Assembly: GCA_025200525.1 (NCBI GenBank)
Contig: CM045758.1
Span: 167,674,261 to 167,738,260, forward strand
DNA from: Camellia lanceoleosa
Lineage: Eukaryota > Streptophyta > Magnoliopsida > Ericales > Theaceae
DNA: 64,000 nucleotides
Direction: 5' to 3'
Part shown: positions 11,900-23,983 of the stretch, piece by piece
Position numbering within the stretch: the first letter of the stretch is position 1
How the letters are laid out: every line of letters starts with the position of its first letter
Made by a program: the position numbers and the translations under genes
The notes under the pieces: generated by a model
Seen by the model: only the letters and a program-made list of their open reading frames with translations
Told to the model about the DNA's origin: nothing
Databases searched by the model: none

Positions 11900-12125
11900 A
11901 AATACAAGCGAACCTCTCAGACCTAAGCTCCCGGCAAAACATATCTCAGGTAATCCACTCATACACACGTCTATCTATCTATATGTATATATATGTTCAT
12001 ATGGTTTAATGAACTATTGAAGCGTTCCTGTTGATTTTCGATTTTCATTTTTTTACAATTTTTTTGCCCCTGGTAATCGCAGACCCTGTAATTCTCTGAC
12101 TCCAACGAACCTTTTTCTTCTCACC
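11900..12125 (+). other. eIF6 5' UTR with a leader intron
   Basis: A leader exon ends CTCAG at 11949, followed by GTAATC. The acceptor ...ATCGCAG is at 12082, and the leader resumes ACCCTGTAATTC and runs to CTCACC before the ATG at 12126. Splice sites are canonical. The 5' end is approximate. Confidence 0.65.
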
Positions 12126-15100
12126 ATGGCCACTCGTAAGTTATTCACACCACTTGATATATATATACACATATATGATTGTTCCTTATTGTTTGATCGC
12201 TATTTATTGAAGGTAAAAGTTTCAATCTTGATTTGTTGTCTCTCCGTGCCCTTTGCTTATTTTTGTACTTGGGTTTTGTGTAGGCCTTCAATTTGAGAAC
12301 TCATGTGAAGTTGGGGTGTTCTCGAAGCTGACCAATGCCTACTGTTTGGTTGCAATTGGAGGTTCAGAAAACTTCTACAGGTTTGTTTGTCTGTTGAGGA
12401 TGTGCAAAAATATGAATTTTTTTTTTTTTTTTTTTTTTCTGGAATTTTGGGTTTTGTATGTGGGTTTAGAAAGAAATGAATCTTAGCATAACTGGTTTGT
12501 GTACAGTGTGTTTGAGACTGAGTTAGCAGATGCTATCCCTGTGGTTAAAACCTCCATTGGTGGTACTCGGATAATTGGACGGCTTTGTGCTGGTATACTT
12601 TGAAGTTTCTTTTATGTAGTCTTATGTAAGAAGCACCCATGTGAGGACCCATGAGCTTTAAACTGATTATCTCAATGCCATCATTTGATTTTTGTTGTAG
12701 GAAACAAAAATGGGCTTCTATTGCCTCACACCACCACTGACCAAGGTAATGCTGTGACAAACATTTTGTTATTCTAAGTAGGATTACATTTTTATGTTGC
12801 ACTTAGTTATCATGGATATTCTTGTGTTTCTTAGAATTTTATTTGACCAAATCTTTCCTTTTTAATTCCACTTGATGCTACTGGGTGAAAATTACGTCCA
12901 TGTATAAGGAAAATGATTGCATAGTTATCCTCATTTTGGAACATTAAAATCTCATATAATATATCATAGAATGATAAAATATTCTTTCAAAATTCAAGGT
13001 ATGAAGGTGTTTTGGTGTTGTTTTCATATGGTTGATCCTTTGTGGTGAAACAGAGTGTGATAGCTAAATGATATTGTTGTTTTTAATTTTTTTTTTCCCC
13101 CAATTTTCTTGCTTTAGAAGACGGCAAACAAAACCTTTCTTGTCCAAGAGGAGATACGTTGAAGGGTTTTAATGATTTGACTGATATTTGCTTTGTTATT
13201 GGCTGCAGAGTAATCCTATACTTTTTAGTGGTCTGTCAAGCAGTTACTCATTCAGTTGAAACAACTTTGTCTAAGCCATAGTCCCTGAGTTATGTTACAG
13301 AATTTTATGCTTTTTCTTTTTTGCTTCCATTAAATTTCTACGAGATGATTGGATCTTAGAACTGTTTAAAGGGTTTCAGAAGAAGAACATGATCCTATTA
13401 GTGTCTTAGGTTGAGATCTAGGAAGCCATTTTGTTACCTTCTGTTCAGCTGCAGAAGGATCTCTCTTCCATGTAGCTCTAGTATATTTCTATGATTTTTG
13501 TAGGGCAACTGGCAGGAGTTGTTCACCCTTGTGGGAAGTGGAACAATCTGTTTATTGATTGCTCTACCAACTTTATATTCTAAATGCAAACGGGAGCTGT
13601 CATGGCAGTCTTTGACAAGCTCACAATTCTTCAAGTCTTGTTTTGCATCTCTCAATTAAAATTTGTGAATGGAAAATGCTATATAAGCAAACAAATCTTA
13701 CAAATTGATGTGGCATGCAATAATGAAAGTTTGGAATCTGAAGCAGGACCTACTTTAATAATATGATAAGTAAGACCTACATCAGTGAGTAAGAAAGTTT
13801 GTCAGATTTGTTAATTTGTATAGCATTACTCTATGTGAATTCATGTTTGATAGCTACTGCAGTGTTTTATGAACATTTGAACTTTCTTAGAAGGTAGCTT
13901 CCTCTGAATGTTACACTTACACTGTACACATATTGGTATAGATAAACATGTAATGTAATGACTTTCTGTTATAAAGATTGAACTGAATTAACTCTTTAAG
14001 TTTTAGCCTTCAAAATATTTCATGGCATTTTTCTATACTTGTGGATCTCACATTCCTATTTTTTTTTTTTTCCTGATTGAAGAACTTCAACACCTGAGGA
14101 ACAGTCTGCCAGATCAAGTTGTTGTTCAGCGCATTGAAGAGAGATTATCTGCTCTAGGGAATTGTATAGCGTGCAATGATTACGTTGCTCTAACACACAC
14201 TGATCTTGACAAGGTAAAGCTGCCTGTTTCTTTGGAGATTGAATTTCAATTGCTAATCAATTTGAATAAATATTGGTTATTGCCTGTTTTTTGATGATTC
14301 CTTCCCTCCCTCTTCTTTGCTTTTTCTTCCTACAAAGGGTTTAAATTAATGTGCTAAATCCACTTTGGAAGATGCATTTAGAGCTTTCTTTACTTCCTGG
14401 ACTTGAAGGCAGGTAATATCTTGTGGACACAAGATAATCCACTTTCATGATTTTGGGTTTGGGGTAGTTGCGCACCTGTGTGCATAGTTGAATGTGAAAT
14501 AGATTATTTTCTGCTAGAAACCTAAGAGCTGGCTTTCCGTGTCCTGACCATGGTTTTAAACACATGCTGTAAAGTTGAGAGCATCTCCTACATGTACATC
14601 TACAAGCCAAGACTAAGGCAGGCCATAGGTTGTGTTCCTTTTTGTTGGAGTCTTTGGCCTTGTTTGGTTTGGTTTGGTTTTGAGAGTAATTTTGGAGAAA
14701 AAATTTCAAAATTTTGTTTGGTTTAGTGATTTTGGAAAAAAAAAAAAAAAAAAATCCAAATTCACTCTCTCTCCTACACATCAATCAATCACTTTTTCTC
14801 TCTCCCCCCTCCTTCTCAATTACTGTTTCTCTCACATATATCTACTCAACTACAATAAAATATCAAATCATTCCAAACTCCCATACTCCAAAACTATTTT
14901 CAAAATATACAACCAAACAAACTAAAAAAATTTCTAAACTCTCTCAATTTTTTAAAAAAAAATTTATCTCCCAAAATCAAACCAAACACACCCTTCATAT
15001 TTTTCTAACCATGCATCTACACTCAAAAAAAGCTATTTCGCAACTACTTCTGGTTGAGTACCATGTATGGGATTGTGGCTATAGCTTCAGTGCAATAATT

Positions 15101-16547
15101 TTATGTCGTCATTTTTCAGCCTTGAGTCTTTCTAAATGATTTTCTTCATTTATGAAAAACTTTCTCCTTGCTTGTAGGTTGCTTTGAGTTGAACCAGTCC
15201 ACTCCTTTTATTTAGTGCAGCTTCTGGTCTTTATTTTGCATAGCTAAACAATCTTAGCTAGTATTATCCACTATGCACTCAAAAAACCTTTGATCATTTG
15301 ATGAGTACATGAAGGTTTCTAAATTGATCCTCTAATTTTTTTTTGGTTACCCATCCATTTCAACATTCTTATTCTGTTGCATTGATTATGTAGTTTAGCT
15401 GTATCTTTGCTTCCGATTACTCTGATTCCATGGAAGATGGCTAGACTTATAGCTATTTTGTGCAGAGTTTCTGTTAATAATTACCAAGCATCTGTTGAGC
15501 ATACTATACTCTGGTGACAATTGTGCACTTCATTGATGCCACCAATTTATATAGCTTGTCTTCGTTAGTTTCCCCTCTCTATGGGTGATTGCTGTGGTGA
15601 AGTCTCAGTCAGCAACATAGCATTATTATTCCATTGTTTCCAATCACCTGTTTCTACCCCCAATTTTGCTAAAAAATATATTTGATATACTCTCCTGGTT
15701 TGTTAAACCTTTGAATTTCATTTCTGATTCTCGAGGTAGCTTGTAAGCCTATGCAATTGCAAATCCACTATTTTGTTCTTTTGGAATGTCCCAGGGCCGT
15801 AATTTTGTTCTCTTGGAATGTCCTTGATCTTGTCTGTTCATCTATTACTTAGCCCATGTAAAGTGGAGGTGCACATAACTCATCAGGTTCTTGAATAGTT
15901 CTATAGACTGGTTGCATTGTGTTTTTCTAGTTTACGATAATTCATTCAGTCTGGGTAATGATTCTTCCTTAAATTTAGGTAGATGCCGGCATCAACAGGC
16001 AGTGATGATTCTTCTTTTTTATGTTGTAGGACTTAAACTTCTATTAGATAACACTTACATTCATGTTGACTTGCAGGAAACTGAGGAGCTGATTGCAGAT
16101 GTTCTTGGGGTAGAAGTTTTTAGGCAGACAATTGCTGGTAACATTCTTGTGGGCAGCTATTGTGCCTTCTCCAATAAAGGTGGCCTGGTAAGAAATTATA
16201 TCCTGCATCTGTGGCAATCTTATCAAACATCAGGTACCAAAATTTTATCTTTTGTTGTCCGCTTTCTAATGGAAACTGTGTTGGAGCAGGTCCATCCTCA
16301 TACATCCATTGAAGACTTGGATGAACTTTCAACCCTCCTTCAGGTCCCTTTGGTGGCAGGGACTGTGAATCGTGGTAGTGAAGTGATAGCCGCTGGCTTG
16401 ACAGTTAACGACTGGACAGCATTCTGTGGATCAGACACTACAGCAACAGAATTGTCAGTCATTGAGAGCGTCTTCAAGTTGCGAGAAGCCCAACCTAGTG
16501 CCATTGTTGATGAGATGAGGAAATCATTGATTGACAGCTATGTTTGA
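12126..16547 (+). CDS. EIF6: Eukaryotic translation initiation factor 6, complete gene
   Basis: Coding exons: 12126-12135, 12284-12380, 12507-12592, 12701-12745, 14083-14213, 16077-16187, 16290-16547. They total 738 bp and give exactly 245 residues plus TGA, the usual eukaryotic length. All introns are GT-AG and every join keeps frame. The protein begins [20 protein letters not shown] and ends [13 protein letters not shown]. The whole length reads as eIF6, including [45 protein letters not shown] and [11 protein letters not shown]. eIF6 forms a five-bladed pentein fold that binds the 60S ribosomal subunit, helps its biogenesis in the nucleolus and blocks early joining to 40S. The 10-bp first coding exon is so short that gene finders may miss it. 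Introns 4 (1.3 kb) and 5 (1.9 kb) are long, and intron 5 holds a MITE. No defect is visible; probably functional. Confidence 0.97.
14656..14993. mobile_element. MITE in eIF6 intron 5
   Basis: The ends are inverted: left GGCCTTGTTTGGTTTGG, and right, on the other strand, GGGTGTGTTTGGTTTGAT. The inner part is AT-rich with CT stretches and has a second 'ttttgtttggttta' copy near 14712. No clear target duplication. It is noncoding and fully inside the intron, away from splice sites. Confidence 0.65.
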
Positions 16548-17524
16548 GTCATTGATCCGTTGATCCATGGCCATTAGTTTGAGACATCAACAATGCATTG
16601 GACTCGTTTCTTGTAGTTGGTAGGTCTGAAGCACTTGCTCTTTGAATTGTTATTTGTTTACTTTTCACCATAATTTTCTATTTTTGCCTTGAGAAATGAG
16701 CTACAAAATGCTGTGTCTTCTGGTATATATCAACATATGTGCTTGTGCCCTAATGATAAGATTGCCATTGGTTTTGAAATGGGCATACTCGTCATTTGTG
16801 CTGTTTGGTAAATAGATCTTGAACATGTTCATGTTCTTTTTTTGTCATTGATTCTGCTTAGTTTTTGTTATTTGAACTCTATGGTTCAAAGCATATAGAA
16901 ATGCTAATGCTGAAAAGGTTCTGATGTTACTGTGATTATCTATATGCACCCACAATAGTAGTGAAATCCTCGTAGTGTCACCCCAATGTGACATTTTAAA
17001 CCCCAAGGAGCTGTGTTCCAAGTTATTCAGTTGGGTGCCATGCACCTTCGAATTTGTTTTTCGTGAGCATTCGAAAACAGTCATTGTTATTATATCATTT
17101 TTATTTTTGCCTGATTTTTAAAAAAAATTTAAAAATAACATTTTGGTGTTTCTGTAAAAGTTAGTTGTTTTAGAAAAAAAAAAATTGTGAACAAATTTTA
17201 AGTTGTATTTTTGGCATAATAAAAACAAAAACCAAAGTGTTTTAGTTTGGTTTTTAATGTATGGTAGTGTCAATTTGGTCCCTAATGTATTAGGGGAGTA
17301 AATTGAAATACATTGTATATATTGGGGGATTAAATTGACACTTCAAAAATTGAGAATTAAATTGACACTTATATATTGAAAATCAAATCGATACAATTTA
17401 AATAGTGGAGACTAAATTAAATTTCTTTTATACATTATAATTAAATTGACACAATTTAAACATTAGAGACCAACAAGGCTCATACTTTAAGGACTAAAAT
17501 GTAATTAACCCTTCAATTTATTAA
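16548..17524. other. eIF6 3' flank and repeat-like noncoding DNA
   Basis: The eIF6 3' UTR follows the stop, with no single clear polyadenylation signal. From about 17230, the motif 'taaattgacac' recurs around 17255-17465 in a decayed repeat. No further gene is seen. Confidence 0.5.
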
Positions 17525-17533
17525 TAGATGTTA

Positions 17534-17878
17534 GGGTAAACTATAAATATGTCATCTGGAGTTTGCTTAAATTATAGGTTGCCTTATGTAATTTTAAAAA
17601 TTACATTTCATCCCTTCAAGTTTATAATTATATAACAAATAATCTATTTTATTAATAAATTATCAAGTTGATTAACAATTTTTAATAATGTCAAAAATAT
17701 ACTTTTTTGTTAACAATTTAAGTAATTTTATTGTCGCATAGGAGAGTAGTTAGAAAATTTATTTTTTTTGTTAATTCTGTTAAATAATCTTTTTTGATAA
17801 GAGGATATTTGTAATTTTCAATACAAGGGGCAATCTATAATTTAAGTAAATCTCAAGAGATATATTTACAATTTATCC
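17534..17878. mobile_element. MITE with near-matching 9-bp flanks
   Basis: The left end GGGTAAACTATAAATATG pairs with the right end, which reads GGATAAATTGTAAATATA on the other strand. Similarity of the two ends continues for about 48 bp. Flanks TAGATGTTA (17525-17533) and TAACTGTTA (17879-17887) match at 7 of 9 bases, consistent with an aged Mutator-type 9-bp duplication. Confidence 0.75.
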
Positions 17879-18149
17879 TAACTGTTATTAATTGAATTAA
17901 ATTTGATACTATGTGAAAAATTAAAGGAAAAATTGATATAATTAAAATTACAGGATCAGATTGATACAATAGACAAATCAAAAAAATCACAGGTATAATT
18001 TGATTTTTGTTTTTATCACCATACTTTCAATACTATTTCTACTGGTTGTTAAAAGTAGGAAGGCTTCTATTTTGCAATGAAAATTGTGTAAGTTGAGCAT
18101 CAACTTCAAGTGATTTTGGCCCACAGGTTCAATCTGGTTTTATTGATTT

Positions 18150-18502
18150 GGGTAAATTAAAAATATACCTCTAAAGTTTACTTAAAATATGAATTGTCCT
18201 ATGTAATTTTGAAAATTACATATACTTGTTCTCAAAATTTTAAAATTAGCAGAATTAACAAAAAATAAAAATAAAAATGAATTTCTAAATACTCTTCTAT
18301 ACAACAATAAAATTATATTAATTGTTAATTGAAATATATTTATGATATCATTAAAAATAATTAATTGACTTGATGATTTATTACTAAAAGAGGTTATTTG
18401 TTATATAGTTAGAACTTTGAAAGAACGAGATGTAATTTCTAAAATTACATAAGATAATTTGTATTTTAAACAAACTTGAAAGACTGTATTTGTAATTTAC
18501 CC
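18150..18502. mobile_element. MITE, same family, 9-bp flanks with one mismatch
   Basis: It starts GGGTAAATTAAAAATATACC and ends TTTGTAATTTACCC (inverted). Flanks TATTGATTT (18141-18149) and TATTTATTT (18503-18511) match at 8 of 9. Internal sequence matches 10923-11226 directly and 17534-17878 in the opposite orientation. Confidence 0.75.
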
Positions 18503-18944
18503 TATTTATTTCTATGAGGGCTACAATTTGCCCCCGCTTTTTTACTTTGGCCATCCCACTTCTTTGAACCCCACTCACATAATTGAAACCTTTACATCTT
18601 CTCTTTGAACCCTTATCTTAATACCAACTATACCTCTGTTCTTTGGACACCGAACTCATCTTTTTCTGGCGATGCTTTCACCGCTGACAGTCCTTCACCG
18701 GCGACCTCTACCCTCTCAATTTCCAAACCTAAACCCAACCTCACCCTGATTCTTCTTCTTATTCTTTCTCCTCTAAACCTAGATCTGGTTTTGAAAACCC
18801 AAATTCTTCTTCTAGCAACCTAGATTCTTTTGCCATTACCGCGACCCAGATTCTTCTTCGAAAGTGAGGAGGAGGAGGAAGAGGAGGAGGGAATGAGCAA
18901 TTCACATGAGAAGGAGACGAAGATCGATGGTTTTGCTAGGGTTG

Positions 18945-19530
18945 CAAACGAGTTGAGTCAAGCCAAGCTTTAGTATGTTTGGGCTTATTTATTAAGATTT
19001 TAACGAACTCGAACTCGATGAAAATTTAGCGAGTTGAGTTTGAGACTAGTTGGCTTAGGCTTGACTCAAGTTCGAACCTATTCACGAACCTTAACGAGCC
19101 AAAAAATTTATAAATTCATACTTGCATATGAGACTAAAATTACAATTAAAACTTTGATTACATAATTATATATACAATGTCTATAAACATACTAAAAAAA
19201 AAAAGTCAATATTTTACTAAAATAATAATAGCTACTGCCACTATTATATAAATATACTATCTATAGTTGACTATTGTTTACATTTATATTTTTTAAATAT
19301 ATAAATAACATATTTATCTTATTTTTTTATACATATTTTTACATTATTTAATATATAAATGATATATATTAAACGAGCCAGTCAATGAGCCGAACTTTAG
19401 AATGTTTGGGCTTATTTATTAAAAATTTAACGAGCTAGAGCTGAACTAAAAAAAAAAAAAAAAAAAACCGAGTTCAAACGAGCTCTTACCGAGCCGAACT
19501 CAAGCCTATTCACGAATGACTCTGTTCATT
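18945..19530. repeat. Direct repeats of a 'CGAGCCGAACTCAAGCCTATTC' type sequence
   Basis: Two diverged copies about 430 bp apart (around 18945-19090 and 19375-19520) share 'tttgggcttatttatta', 'ttaacga(a/g)ct' and 'caagcctattcacgaa'-like blocks. AT-rich DNA lies between. It resembles a common plant nonautonomous repeat; class not determined. Confidence 0.55.
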
Positions 19531-19654
19531 TGCAGCCTTAGGTTCTGCAATGCAACAGAGATGATGGCGACATGATAGTTGGGCTAGGGTTTTGCAGCGA
19601 GATGATGGCGACACGATGGAGATCAATCTCGCTCGATCTTGATCTTGTTTGATT

Positions 19655-19655
<1 letters not shown>

Positions 19656-19686
<31 letters not shown>

Positions 19687-19700
19687 GCTCGCTCGCTCGA
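19656..19700. repeat. (CT)n/(CTCG)n microsatellite
   Basis: A run of TCTCTC with a CTCG tetranucleotide stretch (CTCGCTCGCTCGCTCG) at its right side. Confidence 0.9.
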
Positions 19701-19788
19701 TCCCTGTTTCTAAGGGGTGAGCGGTGGTTGGAGATGGTGGTGGTTGCGGCGGTGAGGGGTGGTTGGAGATGGTGACTGTCAGAGGTAA

Positions 19789-19830
19789 TTAGGGTTAGGG
19801 TTAGGGTTAGGATTAGGATTAGGATTAGGG
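19789..19830 (+). repeat. Interstitial telomere-like TTAGGG/TTAGGA repeat
   Basis: Seven consecutive hexamers: TTAGGG three times, TTAGGA three times, then TTAGGG, followed by TTTGG. The unit is six bases, unlike the seven-base TTTAGGG of most plant telomeres. A short isolated array inside gene-poor DNA. Confidence 0.85.
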
Positions 19831-20065
19831 TTTGGAAAATTAGGGTTAGAAGATTAGGAATGATGGCAAGAGTGGAATTTTAAGTTGGGATAAAATTGAA
19901 ATTAAAAAAAAAAATGGAAGAAATGGGACTTCTAAGAAGAAAGGTAGGGGATTAATAACAATACTCTATTTCTACACTTTTTGTTTGAGTAATCCTAATA
20001 TTATCTCTACCCCTAGACAAAAATAAATAAATAAATAAAAAGAGAAGAAAAGAGAAGAAAAGCTG

Positions 20066-22433
20066 TGTAACAACCCTCGTTTTGATTACCGATTAACTAC
20101 TGAATTACGTACTGATTACTGCTAAACCGAACTGATAATGACTGATAATTGAATTAACTGAAGTACTGAATGGACTGATTGAAATCGAAACTGAAATTGA
20201 ATAAGTTTATCCATTGAATTGCATATTGCATCTGTTTGATTGATCGATTATCTGTTTGAATTCATATGTGTAAACTGCAAATTGAAGGCCTTATCGGCGG
20301 CCGAAGTAGGAATCGTTTCGTGTTTCGTAATCAGTATAATTTATGTGATTTTATGGTAAAATTATCTAAAATGTGATTAGGTATGGTTAAACTAGATTAC
20401 AATGAATTAATTGCAAAGTTCGACTTAATTACCAAATTGCCACCTATAGTGGGCCTTTATTTATTATTATTCTAGAGCCTTATTACACTTAGCATATATT
20501 GATCAGCCACAATTTAGAGCTTTCAGCCGACCAAACAAGAGGATAGAGAGAGAGGAAGTTCATCTTGTGGAATTAACTTGAAGAATTTGTAGAAATTGCT
20601 AGAGAATCGGCATAATTGGACTCTTGAACCTTGAAATTTAGACTTAGGTAAGTGAATTCATCTTCTTCTTGTTGTCTTTGAGTGCCATCTTGCATGTATC
20701 ATGGATATAGAGAAGTTAAGTCATAAATTTGCTCATATATGTTGAATTGGAACTCCATTGTTGCATGCATGGCCATTTTGGTGCATTTTGAAGTTGAATT
20801 CATGATGGATTGTACATGCATGCTCATGTTTCTATCAAAGTCCATGTTTTCATTTTGTTTTCCAACTATTGAGCTCAATTGAGCAAGATTTGAACCTTGA
20901 ATTTGGTTAAAAACTCATGCATTGCATGTTTTGAAATTGTTCTTGAAAATAGGTTTGAATATTAGATTTAATTGACTCACCTTTGGGGCTTGAATTCATA
21001 AATTGGCTTTTGAAACTTGTTATACATTGTTTTGGGATGTATTTTCCAGAATTTGGGCCCAAGAGGTCGAGAATTGAGTTGAGAATGCTTGGTTTGAGCT
21101 TGGAAGGCAAATCTGGAAATTCCAGATTTGCCTTCTTCGCTTGAGCGAAGGATTCCTCGCTCGAGCGACCAACGTTTCCTCTGAGCTACGCTCGAGCGAA
21201 GGATTGGTGGCTCGAGTGTAAAAATCGAGCATCCAGTACTTTTACTGTTTCATCAGACCGCTCGAGCGAAGGATTGTTCACTCGAGCGAAGCCTTTGATT
21301 TTGCAACCTCGCTCGAGCGAAGGAAGACTCGCTCGAGCGAGACCCCTGTTTTCAGCAACTTTTGAAAAATGCCTTCTAACTGTATTTTTGCATCCTCATC
21401 CCATCCTACGCATTCTTAGGCCTAGTTTAAGGCATCTTAATGAGGATTTAGATATAGAACCACACCGAGGAAATTTAGGGATTTAATTATCATCCTTCCT
21501 GACTGTGAAACTTAGTGTGTGTTTTACTTGTTAACTGTTTAGGGTTGGCTCTCGGGGACGCGCTCTAGCTGCTATTAGCCCAATCTCTGTGAGTAACAAT
21601 TGTGTAAAGATATGTTCAAAATGGTTATCTTTTGAATATTGAACTGAACTGTTTATTGAACTAATATTGTTTACTGAATGAATGTATGTCCTGTATTCTG
21701 AACTGTACTGTATCATCCTTAGCACTTCTTGTATTCAAGCATAGAAGCCGGTTCCTTGTGGAACCATCATTTCTTGATTGATGGCCATCATTCTGTTCAG
21801 TTCATAAGACCCGGTCCTTTGGACCCTCTTGTTTATAGGCTAATGGGTGTACCACATATGATGATTGATCAAATATCTTGAAGATCAAATATGTTTAATG
21901 AATCGTTTCATTATCGTAGGACATTCATTCATAACCTCTTTACGTATTATGTTATTCACTGGGTTTTAGCTCATCGCTTATATATATATATATATAGGTT
22001 CTCGTGAGCGCACCGAGCTAGGAGCGTGGGTTAGTCCCTCGCTTTGTCAAGCCACTATGTGCCTCACCGTGAGGTTCCGGAGTTGCCATGCTATGGCTTG
22101 GGGTGTTTTTGTCCCCATCGGTCTCCTCACCGCTTTGTACTCATCAGATATAGGCTGTCATCGTTTCATCAGTCTTTTATCGAGGATTAGGTCCCCGTCT
22201 TGAATGTTTGTATATGATTGTATAGATGTGTATAGACTGCATCGCTCAATCGTATGAATGCATGAAAAATGTTTTTGGCATACAGATTTTCACAGCTCAA
22301 TGGACACTAGTTACTTACTGTATTGGCTTCCGCCAGTTCTCATTTGCTTAATCAGACATCGTCGCAGCCTTCTAATCTTGGATTATCGCCATTCTGATTG
22401 CTAAACCCATAGGGCCGGGTTTGGGTCGTGACA
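20066..22433 (+). mobile_element. Solo LTR of a Ty3/Gypsy family, 2368 bp, perfect 5-bp duplication
   Basis: It begins TGTAACAACCCTCG and ends GGGTCGTGACA (TG...CA). AGCTG flanks both sides exactly (20061-20065 and 22434-22438). No internal retrotransposon sequence is attached, so it is a solo LTR left by recombination between two LTRs. Its 3' end (ACCCATAGGGCCGGGTTT) matches the end of the Gypsy LTR at 1579, as do the CTCGAG cluster and the 'gaaggccttatcggcggcc' block. A (TA)n run at about 21980 could be the promoter TATA region. Confidence 0.92.
21135..21345. repeat. CTCGAG palindrome cluster in the solo LTR
   Basis: About seven units of the form CGCTCGAGCGAAGGA, spaced roughly 20-40 bp, plus variants (CGCTTGAGCG, CACTCGAGCG). 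It is the counterpart of the cluster at 2743-2970. Confidence 0.88.
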
Positions 22434-22886
22434 AGCTGGTTAAATTATCAATCTACTTTATCCTCATTATTTAATACTTACCCAAATCTTCTCGTGATTT
22501 TCTAGTAATTAAGACAGATACAAATTGTATTTACAGAGAGTTCATATGATGTGATTTCTAATTGGGTAAATTAGATGATTAGTCTCTATAATTTAAATAA
22601 ATTGTGACTTTATTTCTCATAGTTTTATTTTGAATAATTTATTGTAATGTGATCCTTCTGTCACTTACAATTAGAATTTTGAAACAGAATAAGACTATTT
22701 TTAAAACTAGAGAGACCAAAATGTAATTCAAAATAAATTACAACAATTACCGGTGTAATATATTCATTACACCGGTTGTCTTTATAGTTTGTTTTTTAAT
22801 TTCACTTTGATCTCTCTAATTTTTCATATGATTTTTTCTATTTAAAATGTTGACAACATTTGATGGAGGGACCATATTATAAACAA

Positions 22887-23275
22887 CACTACAAAAAATT
22901 AAGGTTTTACAGACTAAAATTTAGGGACAAAATTATATTTTAGGGACCAAATATTTTTGTTTCGAAAAATGTCGTTATTATATTTTTAGCAATGAAAATT
23001 ATATATTAGTGATGAATTATTATCCTTTTGGGATCAAATTTTTTGTCTCAAAAAATAAATTATTTTCATGCCAAATTATTTTGTCCCTAAAAGGGTATTT
23101 ATTAGTGATATTTTCAAAATTTTGTCGCTAAAATTCTTATTTTTGACTTTTTGAGAAGATTTTTTAGCGACTATCATCATGACGATAGAAATTGGTTCCC
23201 AATGCCTTTTGGAGCAAAATTTTCATTTTTAAAAACTAAAATATTTAGTCTCTAAAACTGTTATATATTATAGTG
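22887..23275. mobile_element. Small nonautonomous CACTA element
   Basis: The left end is CACTACAAAAAATTAAGG. The right end, on the other strand, reads CACTATAATATATAACAG. Flanking triplets CAA and AAA match at 2 of 3. Internal 'ttagcgactatcatcatgacg' and 'agggaccaaat' motifs recur in inverted order at 55028-55418, giving a second copy of the family. Confidence 0.7.
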
Positions 23276-23656
23276 AAAATTGAAAATATAAAAATCAAAT
23301 TATTTAAATTAAAAATTATGAAAACTAAACCGACGCTTCAATCAAACTATAAAAGGACTAACATACCCAATCTAATTTTAGTGCAACAGAGCAACTAGTG
23401 TGTTGGATATTGGATGTAATAAAAAGATTAAATTACAGTGACACTTTTTATATTCTTAAAATCACATTTTCACCCCTTATTTTTTGAAATACCAATTTAC
23501 CACTGACTTCCCTTATTAGCTTACAATAATTAGCATTTTATTGATTTCTTATTTTACAATAGTTATGTTTAGTTTATTATAATTAAAATTTTTAAGCCTT
23601 AAGGAAAATTAGTGAGTTTTGAATTGAATAGTACACTTTTAGAGAATTCATAAGTT

Positions 23657-23983
23657 GTTTTTTTTTTTTTTTTTGATCGGTAAAGAAAAATCTTTATTGA
23701 TGAAAGTAATCAAAAGAAGATACTAGACATCAATAAAGAGGAGTTTGGAGCTAACATAAGCTCCAAGCGCCAGTTGGTGAGAAACCAACAAACAAAACAA
23801 GAAAAACAAGGAAGAAAGAAGACAAACACTGCTAAGAAACGGTTAATCTGCAACTAACCGATCAGAGCTCAATCATATGCAAATCAGTAACCAGAACAGA
23901 ACAATCAGAACCAAAAGATAGATTTTCACAGATGTAGAGAATACAACAGATCTGCTTCAGGCTACACAACAATACATACGGTT
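23657..23983 (-). mobile_element. LINE 3' end, 5'-truncated, with target duplication
   Basis: A poly-T run at the left marks the A-tail of a minus-strand element ending ...AATAAAGATTTTTCTTTACCGATC-(A)n; the same 3' end occurs near 29012, 29932 and 39040. Flanks AATTCATAAGTT (23645-23656) and AATTCCTAAGTT (23984-23995) match at 11 of 12. Only the 3' untranslated part is present. Confidence 0.8.

Noticed and set aside
14341..15139. Several frames of 90-147 codons
   Set aside because: They lie in eIF6 intron 5 over the MITE and low-complexity runs; no similarity recognised.
18605..18823. 72-codon frame after 18605
   Set aside because: Low-complexity Ser/Pro/Leu sequence with no similarity, splice context or promoter seen.
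19789..19830. True chromosome end or telomere
   Set aside because: Only seven units, internal to the window, and six-base rather than the usual plant seven-base unit.
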